From the NCBI RefSeq assembly GCF_027596085.1, contig NC_072451.1, positions 11,874,795 to 11,938,794 on the forward strand: 64,000 nt of DNA. Direction: 5' to 3'. The notes beneath the pieces are model-generated. The model saw only the letters and a program-made list of their open reading frames with translations. It had not been told where the DNA came from and did not search any database. Within the stretch, counting starts at the first letter, position 1. Every line of letters starts with the position of its first letter. Both the position numbers and the translations under genes were made by a program. The stretch is from Anoplopoma fimbria. Lineage: Eukaryota > Chordata > Actinopteri > Perciformes > Anoplopomatidae. Shown one piece after another: positions 50,920-61,012 of this stretch.

Positions 50920-50992
50920 TCGCCCTCCCGCTCTTCCTCTCCTCCTCCTCCTCTTCCTCCTCCTCCTCTTCATCCTCCTCCTCCTCCCCATC
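50920..50992. repeat. (CTC)n/(CCT)n-like pyrimidine tract
   Basis: CCTCCTCCT and CTTCCT words, with one CAT interruption. On the other strand it gives a Glu- or Arg-rich artefact frame. Confidence 0.88.
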
Positions 50993-51420
50993 ACATGGAC
51001 TCCCCCGAGCAGGCACTGTGAGTGCGTAGTGCCAGTGCAGCAGGCTTTCATTGTGATTGAGTCCGCCGCTTACAAGGAATGATGCAGGGGAGGCTGTCTC
51101 TGTCTTTCGCGCAGACAGATAGCTCAATCCTCAGCTGTTTCGCCCTCATCCAGGAAACACTAAAGAGGAACCACTGTAGGTCCACACAGCGGGATAAACA
51201 GGAGTTGGAATAGTCTAATGAGACGACCTGGTGTCATTATGGTACCCTTTGCTATCTACATTTATTCTAAGCATTTAATTTCAGGTTATTGTAGTTCAAG
51301 ATACATTTGATAGTCAGTATCGGAATTAGTAATAAGTAGTAGAGGTAGAAGGGATAGGTGTAGTAGTAGCAGCAGTGAGAGCATGACAAGCAGCACTGGT
51401 TGTTGTTGCAGGAGAAGTAG

Positions 51421-51703
51421 TACATTACATTACATTACAGTCATTTAGCAGACGCTTTTATCCAAAGCGACTTACAATCAGTAGTATATTACAATCACAC
51501 ACTGATGACAGGCTACCATGCAAGGTGCTACCATCAGACTCTAACTAACATTCATGCAACATCCAGTCCACACCGATGGCAAGCCTTCGGGAGCAACTTG
51601 GGGTTAAGTGTCTTGCCCAAGGACACATCGACTGCTGAAGCCGGGTATCGAACCAACGACCTTCTGATTGGAGAACTACCTTGCTCTCCACTACGCCATA
51701 GCC
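51421..51703 (-). mobile_element. tRNA-derived SINE, family A, TGTAA-tailed subfamily
   Basis: This reverse-oriented copy is very similar to the one at 24971-25290, including the diagnostic box B variant (GGTTCGATACC on the minus strand, about 51643-51653). The tail is a plain TGTAA repeat run at the low-coordinate end. It sits inside a GTA/TAG-type trinucleotide region, which continues on both sides. I could not define a clean target-site duplication. Confidence 0.88.
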
Positions 51704-51830
51704 GTAGCCATAGCATAGTAGAAGGAGCAGTTATATTTGCTGAGTAGCAATGGCTATAGCAGTAGCTGTGGCAGTAGTAGTAGTACCAGTAGTAGCTGCG
51801 GCCTCAATAGTAGCAGTAGGTCTTTTGACC
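51700..51830. repeat. GTA/TAG-type degenerate trinucleotide tract
   Basis: GCAGTAG, GTAGTAGTACC and AGTAGTAGC words dominate. The tract continues on the other side of the SINE at 51340-51420 and reappears at 54700-54830. Confidence 0.8.
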
Positions 51831-52029
51831 TCCCACTTCAAATGTTATCAGCCGATTGAATGCGTGTTATCTAAAGTTATTAGCCTCATAGAAATGAGTC
51901 AAAAGAGGCCTGATACGCCTACTAGTAGGTTCAGGATGCTGTTATCATCTATTCAAATGTTGATCACCAATACCATGAGAAAAGTAGGCTTCTATTGGCT
52001 GTAGCAATAATGACTGGAGGAGGAGGAGT

Positions 52030-52175
52030 CAGGTGACGTAGTATAAAGAGCAAGGGAGAAGGTCAGGGTGGATGAAACAAACACAGGACTTTCACCCAGG
52101 AAACAGCTAATCATGTCCTGTGTGAAGCCAAAAGCCTTATTTATTATTAAGACTTATTTTACCACACTTTTGTCA
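52030..52175 (+). repeat. Unnamed dispersed repeat, copy 7
   Basis: It begins CAGGTGACGTAGTATAAAGA and GGTCAGGGTGGATGAA. The core is ACACAGGACTTTCACCCAGG, AAACAGCTAATCATGTCCTG and TGTGAAGCCAAAAGCC. This is the clearest 5' segment in the window. Confidence 0.7.
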
Positions 52176-52285
52176 TGTAACTGACATACATAACTAACGC
52201 CACATATGAAGGTTGTGTAACACAAGTTATCATTTGAAACCAAACAATGAATGGTAGCGGTTGTGGTAACAGTAGTTGTAGAAGT

Positions 52286-52422
52286 AGTAGTAGTATCAGT
52301 AGTGGTATCAGTAGTGTTATCAGTAGTGGTAGCAGTAGTGGTAGCAGTGGTGGTAGCAGTAGTGGTAGCAGTGGTGGTAGCAGTAGTGGTAGGTATCAGT
52401 AGTGGTAGCAGTAGCAGTAGGC
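52286..52422. repeat. 12-bp minisatellite, unit AGTAGTGGTAGC
   Basis: About eleven units lie head to tail. The first ones are AGTAGTAGTATC, AGTAGTGGTATC and AGTAGTGTTATC; later ones alternate AGTAGTGGTAGC and AGTGGTGGTAGC. The period is a multiple of three, so both strands stay open and give Val/Ala- or Thr-rich artefact frames. The array lies within a wider GTA-rich region (about 51300-52660). Confidence 0.9.
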
Positions 52423-52729
52423 TAGTAATAACTGGGGCAGCAGTAATGATAGTAAGCATACTATCAGAGCTATTGAACCACACTGGCAGGACAAGCAGTT
52501 CTAGCAATAGTACTGTTAATAGCAGAAGCATTTGTACTGGTAACAGTGGCAGTGATACTATCAACAGTAGTACTATAATAGAATTTGTTGTGGTAGAGGT
52601 AATAGCATTAGAAGTCATACTAGCAGTAGTAGCAGTAGCAGCTGTAGCATTGGGATATAATTAGTATTGGCTGTTGTTGCCCCTCTTGACATAATGGCAG
52701 AACAACTATAATATAAGTAATACCACTAA

Positions 52730-52731
<2 letters not shown>

Positions 52732-52795
<64 letters not shown>
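52732..52795. repeat. (AC)n microsatellite, ~64 bp
   Basis: Starts after an A-run, pure AC, ends at AGAGAC. Confidence 0.97.
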
Positions 52796-52798
<3 letters not shown>

Positions 52799-53391
52799 AC
52801 AAATACATGCCGGTCACCACTCTATGTTCCCAGCTCAGGGACATTCGTCCAGGGTTAGGAGTGGTGTTAAACACCAAGACGTCCTTGCTATGTTCTCTCC
52901 ATCACTGACTCCCCTTACACCCCCCCCTCTCATTCTGAATTTGTCACTGCTTCTCCTTCCACCCATTTGGTAATTGAGGTGATTTCTTTTGCTTCTGCAC
53001 TCTCTCACTCCGGTCGTGCCTCTCTCTCTCTGTGCCTCTCTAACCCTGTCTCCACTCATTTGGCCATAGGCAGAGAGAACAGAGGAGAAGTGATTGAACA
53101 TTTACAACTATCCTGGAAATCTCATTGCCGAGGCCTCGTCCCTGCGACAGCTTTTATTGCCTTCCACCAGAAACCTTCAGATAGGAGGGCCAACCTCATC
53201 TCTCTGGACGCAAGCACCCACACACATACACACAACCATACGAGCACCCCTCAGCGTACACTTGCAATACTTAATGCTTAGTTGTACATATATTATGAAA
53301 GCATTGGACACACTGGCAAAAGTGCACAGCAACTCAGAAACACACACACACGATCCCAGAAATCTGTCATAATGGGATTTTGTCAGTGTGA

Positions 53392-53406
53392 AAGAGAGAG
53401 AGAGAG

Positions 53407-53491
<85 letters not shown>
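53392..53491. repeat. (AG)n-(TG)n compound microsatellite
   Basis: AG repeats 53392-53410 pass directly into TG repeats 53411-53491. Confidence 0.97.
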
Positions 53492-53493
<2 letters not shown>

Positions 53494-54224
53494 ATTCACA
53501 CCAGTGACCTTCCTGAAGGGGTGAGGAAATAAAGGGGAAGAGAGATGACATAAAAAGTGAAGAAGGGAAAGAGGGAAGGGAGGGGAAGCAAAATGAAAGT
53601 TTTATGACAACAGAATCTGTCATGACTCTGTATTCTCTTTGTGTGCATGTGCATGATCATGTGATTGGGCTTATGTGTGTGTGTTTACTCGTACCTGAGT
53701 GGCAGGGCTGTGCTTTATGGTCCCTAGCCATCAGATAGCAGTGAAGGAGGGATCCATTGGGGGTGTGCATCTGTCTGGAAATGAGCTCTCATAGCTGTTA
53801 AAGTGAGATTAAGATGGATTTAGAGTGCTTTGCATACACCAGCCTTCCGCTCCCACCAACATTATCAAGGACACATTTTAATCTTTGAATCAAATACAGC
53901 CACACTGTTGCTGCTCTACACTACAAAGTCTGTGTTCTTACTGACATGACTGCAGCATGGAAATTGAGTCTCTACTTGTATTTCAATCAGATCACAGTGT
54001 TGGCCTAGTGAGGATCCAGAGGGTTCTGGCAAAAAAAAAGTTGGACCTGGATTAATGTTTGCCACAATGTCCAATGTAAAAAAACAAGATATGAGATATA
54101 CCTTAGGATGATTCCAAAATTCAGTCAATCTGAACCAAAATAGAGAGAGAACACCATAACTGTCAACAGCCAACTCAAATTAACAAGAAGCCACAGTCCA
54201 AAAGATTCCATGTGGAATTCAACA

Positions 54225-54350
54225 TATGTACACATGTATGTAAGTTACACAGGACATTAACAGTGGTCTCCTGTGTTAAAGTCCTGCTTTTAGTTGACCC
54301 ATCCCACCTAGGAGTGGCCACCCTGAGCAAACTCTATCGCTATTTATACT
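54225..54350 (-). repeat. Unnamed dispersed repeat, copy 8
   Basis: Reverse-oriented. The core appears as TTACACAGGACATTAACAGT and GGTCTCCTGTGTTAAAGTCC. The complement of the GTATAAAGAGC-like 5' segment follows at about 54340. Confidence 0.55.
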
Positions 54351-54830
54351 TTGTCTGTTGCTCTGAGCATCTTAATATGATGTAAACAGGCTTACATTGG
54401 CAGACCAGTGCTTCTCATAACGACACTTAATGGTCCTGGGAGCGCATGAGTTGAAAGATCCATGTTAATCAGCACATTATCCACTGGAAATACGTCCATA
54501 TTAGAAAATTCTGTGCCTCATAATTCATATTCAACATTAACCTTCAGTGCCAACGTAGGAAGTAGTGCGCCATTGATGTTGCAAGGTGGGAAGTGTAGCA
54601 CATTTGATTTTCGTGCAGGACAATTGCTGACATTTGATGTAAAAAGCTTTTGCAGAATCATCAAAAAGCAACATTTTTGTATGGACCCTTCAAGCAATAC
54701 TAGCAATTATAGTATAGTAGCAGCTGTGGTTCAATGAATGCAGTAGGCATGTTTGATAAAAGCAGTCTGAGCAGTAGTGGTAATATTTGCAGTTTTAGCA
54801 GTAATAGTAGTAATAATAACTAGTAACAAA

Positions 54831-57056
54831 TTGCATTACGGGTGTAAACTTTGAGGTTACAGTCTTCACTGTTTAGGTTTGCTACATACTCTACATAACA
54901 AACACCCACAATGCAATGTGAAATGCTAAGAAAAACTAAGTGCTACAGCAACAGCAAGCATTTTAAAAAGAAGCATCTAACTAAAACTATGGCTAATCAA
55001 ACACATACCGACACAATAAATGAGTTTGCATTTGCAAAACGAGAGCATCATTGTGTAAACTTGACCTATTAAAAGCGCAGGTATTTTAGTCTACCATTTT
55101 AGCCAATTATTTTGTCAACTTAGTCAATGTAATTACACAGTTCCCCTCAGTTGCCTTGTGTAAACAGCCTGATCCATCATCACCGTCTTTGTTTCCCCCG
55201 TGTGGATTAGCTCTCCTCAGAATGGAACCAGGGTAGAGTTATTGTTATGTAAATTGCTGCAGAACCCCAGAGTCTGCAAAAAGGAAGTCTAGTTTGATCC
55301 CATCCACCAGGCAGTATGGTAGAAATCATCTTAGCATCCACCCAGCTATGGGAAGGTGTTTCGTATAGGATCTATACCCAGGAAGTACCATAGCTCAGTG
55401 ATTTTCTGAGTGCACTGATTCAGTCAGCGCATGCATTAAACAATTTGTTTACCGATTCTATTACTGCCAACAGCATTATGCTAGCGCAGCACTTCAGTTA
55501 TAACAGGTGAAGTTCTGTAAATTCATGGTACTATTACTTACCTCGTCCATGAACAGCCCCCATGCACAAGTGCATGCACTAATGAACACTGGGGGCTGTG
55601 AATGTCTGCTCTCTGTCATAATGTTCTACGGTACGGAGCGATAGCACTGTATGTATTTTGCTTGGGAGGCACTTGAGCACCCTGGCCTATTTATTTGACT
55701 AGCAGAAGGTAATATAAGATCTGCACAGAAGCCAAAATCATTCTGTGATTACGTTTGACCCTGTGGAGCTCAAGGTACTTTTCAGCTCCATGTAGATTGC
55801 TTTACTTAAGATGCAGCCTCTGCCTCTCTTCATTGTACAGTACTTGACATGAAAACCATTTCCTTTTGGCAGGCACTGTGCAGAATAGTCAAGTGACTGC
55901 TGCTTAGCATGCACTCAATTGAAGGTAAGAAGTGGGAATCTGAAATTTTACCTTAGAAGTTTTTGGTCCTAATGTGATACCGAAGACCACTTGAGTTTAT
56001 TATATAGAAACACACCAAATTCACATAACTTTTTTACTTATTTTAACATTGTAGGTAACATTAAATTATACTGTTTAGACTTAATGAAATCACACATTAA
56101 ATAGCATAGATGAATGTGTGAATGAGGTCTATCATGTATGAATTTAAAACAAAATGGATGTAGTTCCCCTTTAATGCTCATCTGAATTCACACTCTACAG
56201 GCTTGGTGGTATGATGTTCGATACAAATCGAAGTACATATATGAATTCATGATGAGTATAACTATACAACGATATTTGTCTCATTGAATTCACTTACTAA
56301 TATGATTCTGTGTAGTAATTCCATAAAAAAATGAAAAAGTGAAGCCTCTTTTCTTTCTCCCTTTCCTAAGGACAATGAAAGGGAAGAGATAGTATTTCAT
56401 TTGCCATCTCTGGTGGCTGATTACTGTCCTCCATGGAAACTGACATGGTGGGGGGTGGGGGATATATAAGAAAGAGATGGACACATAGAGAGAGAGAAGG
56501 GAGGAAGAATGAGGCCCTACATGAGGGCAGACAGGAAGATTATGGCAGATGGGAAAATTGCACACCTTGATGGACAAGGAGAGGTAATGAAGCAGAGAAA
56601 CAGTAGAAGAAGAGTGTTACAGGGTTAAAAGGGTACAACACAGGAGAAGGGGAGGAAGAAATAAGAGTGGGAGAGTTTGTGAAGCTAGGGAGAAAGAGTA
56701 AGGGTAAAGAGAACGCAGAGGGAGGCAGGTGGTTGAAATATTAGTTGTCCAATACTCTGCTGTTGCCTTGCATTTTTAACAACCCAGTTCTCTCTGATCT
56801 GGAGCCCCTTGTTTGGCAGGATTACATTGTTTGTCTGTTGTGCCTTTCGAAATGAATATTAAATACTGTATGAGCTTTTCTGTGATGCCAGCTCTTTGGA
56901 TACGTTTTAGTTTGATAGAGGTTATTAAAAATACTTGGTTAAGATAAAGTTTGGGTAGCATTAGGTAACTAAGGCTCCTCTTTGTTCTGTTTATTGAGAG
57001 TCCGACAGCTTAATGTGCAAAGTTTGTGTGTGCACTTGTATCTGCACTGAAAAAAG
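54831..57056. other. Mostly single-copy sequence, no gene seen
   Basis: Contains a stem-loop (arms 55553-55562 and 55590-55599, ACAGCCCCCA and its complement) and a purine-rich region near 56.5 kb. Confidence 0.55.
56446..56735. repeat. Purine-rich low-complexity region
   Basis: GGGGGGTGGGGG near 56450, then GAGAGAGAGAAGG and AGAAGGGGAGGAAG words over about 290 bp. Confidence 0.7.
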
Positions 57057-57266
57057 GGGCGGCTGTGGCTCACGAGCGCTAGTCCCGCAACCACAAGGTT
57101 GGTGGTTTGAACGGTCAACATGCTGAGGTGTTCTTGGCAAGACACCTAACCCCATGCTCCCCATGCGCTTCTTAGCAGCCCACTGCTCCTCAGGGATGGG
57201 TTAAATGCAGGGAAATTTCGTGTATATATATGTATCTATGACCAATAAAGCTGATATTCATATTCA
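57057..57266 (+). mobile_element. tRNA-derived SINE, family B, ending in an AATAAA-containing tail
   Basis: The segment starts GGGGCGGCTGTGGCTCACGA (box A region) with a box B-like GGTTTGAACGG at about 57104-57114. It then has GTGTTCTTGGCAAGACACCT, CCACTGCTCCTCAGGGATGG and GGTTAAATGCAGGGAAATTT. It ends ACCAATAAAGCTGATATTCA. The CAAGACACCTAACCCC block is related to family A but the 3' half is different. Confidence 0.8.
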
Positions 57267-59746
57267 CAAAAGCAAACACACACACACAGATGCCCACTAA
57301 GGCATAAGCTCAGACAGGTGCCTTTTGGACAGATTGGGGTTTCGTTCTGTCAGTTTTCTCCAGAGAGTAATTTTCCCTTCATCCAGTACGGAGGTAAGGC
57401 TCTCCTCCTGCTGTACTCTCAGAGGTAAAGGTAATTAGGCCTGGCATGAGATCTGGACCCATGGTTTACTTGTTCTCTCCCAGCCCTCCCTTTATGTCCC
57501 CCAACCCTGACTGTCTTTTCAAGTCCAAAAATACACCCTTGCCATTAGCTTACCTCAGGTAAAGTCTGTTACTTTCCTTTACTTTGTCCTTCTCACTTTT
57601 TCTCTGACCCTCTTTTTCCATTACATCAGTCGATCAGAGATGAAGACTGTTATTCAACCCAAAGCATACGATACTTCCTTTTAAGACCCCCAAAATCTGG
57701 TAGCTGTTTCATTGCACTGAAAACACTTAAAAAGTGTCAGAAAGACATGAGGCCATATCAATATTAGAATGTGAAAGCAATGTTTATCATACATTTTGTA
57801 TTACAAAATCTGTGTTTTCTTTGTCATGGGAGAGATTTTTGACTTGTATGTCCTTCTCATGTCCACTCTGTTTCTACCTGATGAGGACAAACATGAACAG
57901 AAGTGTCCAGAGAACGGATACAGAACACACGTAGTAGAGATGAACTTTACATGTTTCATATAACTGATTAACATGACAGCTTTATTACATACCCAGAAAC
58001 CAAACAGCCCATGCTGTAATATATTGCATGGCCCCGGGTTTCCTGTTTGTGTTTATATGATTCACTTATCACAATAAACTCAATAAAATCATGTTAGATC
58101 TAGATTTAAATAGAGGGGCCTTTCAACAAGACAGACCATCACAATTACTTAGTAATGCAGAAGCTGCCTTTTCCTTTATTGTTACAAATTCCCCAATTAC
58201 CAAAATATTTCATACACAGGGAACCTGGGACGTCTCGGCTCCTGTGGGTCTATGGCCCTGAAGCAGTTGCCTTCTTTGGGTTCGGGCTGGGTTGAACCTG
58301 AGCTTTTTAATTCCTTTGTTGTCTTATCAATGCTTGAGATTATAAACAAACCTTACTCGCAAACAGTGGACACCATTAAGCATGTAATAGAGGGAAAACT
58401 CCACATAAACCTTATTTGCAGACTTCAAACTTCCTTGTAATGCTTTGTTGATCCCATAATTAACTTTCGATCATACTAGGTATTTTTTAACTCAGCGTAG
58501 ATCACAGTTGCTCCACCTTTGTCTTCATTGCCACGTCACTACTCTGCGGCTCTCTCCCCAAATGTAGGCCTGAATCCCAAACGCCCAGCCCCTCCCATCA
58601 CTGTTCCTCTCTGTGCCTGCTGTAAGTGATTCTGTATCAATTAAGGATCAAAGTATGTCACAGCAAAGCAACGTCTGAATCACTGCCCAACAACGAGTCC
58701 ACTGGAGCATAAAGTGGATGCTAGACACTGTTCCGATAACAAAACATCAGCTGGATATCTGGGCGATAAGGAGTCCTGATCCACAGCCAACTCAACTCCA
58801 GTGTTCACCTCAGACTCTGCTTTCACTACAGGCCACTCACAGAGGAGAAATCTGGGTGACAATGAGGCCCAGCTTGGCCAACTGCAGTGTTCACTTGAGA
58901 TTAAGCATTAAGGAGTGTAGAATGAGGGTTCGGCCTGCTAGTCCACATCCATAGTGAACTGTCAGACCTGTGTACATTGAACCAGATACGGTACATAGCC
59001 TGCACAGCTGGGTCTTGATGGGCTTCCTCCAGTTTCCAGCAATTTTGACATTAACAAGGTCCAAACTACCCTAAACAAGTCCTTAGAGATGATGAGGACA
59101 AGTGGAAGTGTACTCAATTTGGAAAAAAAAACTACCATCGCCCTGAAGGTATAACATGAAAGTGGGTCTTCCAAGGACAAAAGTGTGAGAACACACTTCC
59201 TCTAACACTGAGGTGTACTGTCTGTCAGAGCTCTTGTAGTTTTATAGTCAGTTGACACTGTTTGAACAAAGTAAGAGGTAAACATGGGCGACCTTTCTCT
59301 GCACCTTGGCTTGCTGTTCACGTTCACCTATCGTCTCCATTGTTGGAACATTTTTAACTAGATAGTGGCTGGAACTCAGATTTTGAATATTATGGTGGTT
59401 TGTGCTCTTTTGACGGTTTGACATTTTTATTACTGCTATCATTATTTTTTCAGAGTTGTCAAAATTTTCCTGACAGAAGCTGTAAAGTTATTTAAATAAG
59501 ACAACAGTCAACCAAAACAAATGGTGCATGCTTTATACCCCTCATACAACCTGACAATTGAAACAATATTGAAGCAAAACATAATTTGAATCTTGGAAGA
59601 AACTAAATTCCTAATTGTGAAAACACTATGGAATACTTAAAGTTCAAATCAATGTCAATAAATGTATAGCACTGGAATATTTCACTTTGACATAAATATA
59701 TCTGAATTAAGGAGTTTGAATGTCCCCCTTTTAAATTTAGAGAAGG

Positions 59747-59810
59747 TAAGATAAGATAAAATAAGATAAGATAATCCTTTATTAGTCCCGCAGCGGGGAA
59801 ATTTGCAGTA
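59747..59810 (-). mobile_element. Solo 3' end of the same LINE family
   Basis: The plus strand reads (AAGAT)-like repeats, then AATCCTTTATTAGTCCCGC and the GCGGGGAAATTTGCAG motif. This matches the 3' terminus of the LINE at 30536-30590 almost base for base. Read on the minus strand it is the last ~50 bp of the element with its TTATC-type tail. Extreme 5' truncation of this kind is the usual outcome of LINE insertion. The left boundary is blurred by the simple-repeat tail. Confidence 0.85.
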
Positions 59811-60929
59811 TTCAGGGTGTTTATGATTTCAGATGGATTTCATGCATCCAGTATTAAAACTGTATTAAAGTTGCTCCAATGTCACCAGTGATAAACTATG
59901 AAACCACATTGACTTCAATCAGACTAATGTCCTTTTACATAGTGTCACCAATATGATCCAAAAATCTAAACAGAGGAGGAAGACATATTCCTAGGAGCCT
60001 AGATGTTCAATTTAGAATATTATTCACTTACACTCAAGATCTGCTATTCAAATGGGGACCAGTGAATTCCAAGAAGTATGTTACGAAGACTGATGTTCAA
60101 GTTTTTAGAGTTGAGTGACTTCAGGCATTAAATTGCCTTAACTTGAACACACTCTGGCTCTGCAAGATTATTTGAGAGAGAACAGACTGATGTTATTATG
60201 TGAGTCGGCTGAAGTCTGGAAGTAAAAGCAGTCCTACATGCAACAAAACAGTGAAACATTACAAAGTTAGAAATGTTGTTTATCCTTAACCTTAACATCC
60301 TCAGACCAAAATTTGAATTAGTCTGGGACCTCTCAGTTCATTTTCGATTTCTTACGAATCCAAGGGGTGTTTTCAACAGGCGTAAAACAAAATGCCTCTT
60401 GATGCAGTTGGATAGACATGCCAACACTTAGAGCAGATAAACGTGACGTATTGCTGAGTGAAAGATGTAAACAGACTACAGCGTGCAGAGATGACCTGTG
60501 ACGGTGTAGCATCATTACATCTTTGAGTTAGTGTTGCTGTTTTAACCATCAGAACTTGACGATAATAGGTCCGTGTTATTGGCAATTGGTCGTTCCTCCT
60601 TTAGCGAAAATCTTATTTGACATTTTATTTGTCAATCAGTTGTGACTGGCCGGTCAGTTGCTGCAAATCTGTCCAAAGGCACGCAAGGTTATCATGGCCT
60701 CTCAACATAAGCTTGACATAAATACATTAGATTTGGAGCTAGGGGTTTTCAGTGTTTGTGATGGGAAAAATAAGGGGCATGTAAACATGTACAACAAGGT
60801 CTGGGTCATTACGTTATGTTGTAAGTTTTGTTTATTATACTGTTACTTCATGCATTTTCAAAAGAAATCCATAGGCTTCAAATGAAGTACTAAGATCTAG
60901 AGATCTATAAGAGTGGCAGAGCAGACAGG

Positions 60930-61012
60930 AAGAGGCGTGGCTTTGAATCTGAACCCTGGTGAGGATGCTACAGAGTGTTATCCACTCAACTAGACAAGAC
61001 CAAGCCACCTTT
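60930..61012 (-). repeat. tRNA-like segment, probably SINE head or tRNA pseudogene
   Basis: On the minus strand GGTGGCTTGGTCTTGTCTAG contains the start of a box A match, TAGTTGAGTGG, followed about 35 nt later by a box B-like GGTTCAGATTC. The surrounding arms do not make a standard cloverleaf by eye. Confidence 0.35.

Noticed and set aside
50788..51127. Arg-rich and Glu-rich frames on the minus strand
   Set aside because: Shadow of the CTC/CCT repeat tract.
52251..52664. A Val/Ser-rich frame of 137 codons and a Thr/Leu-rich frame on the other strand
   Set aside because: Both come from a 12-bp minisatellite whose period is a multiple of three; no domain outside the array.
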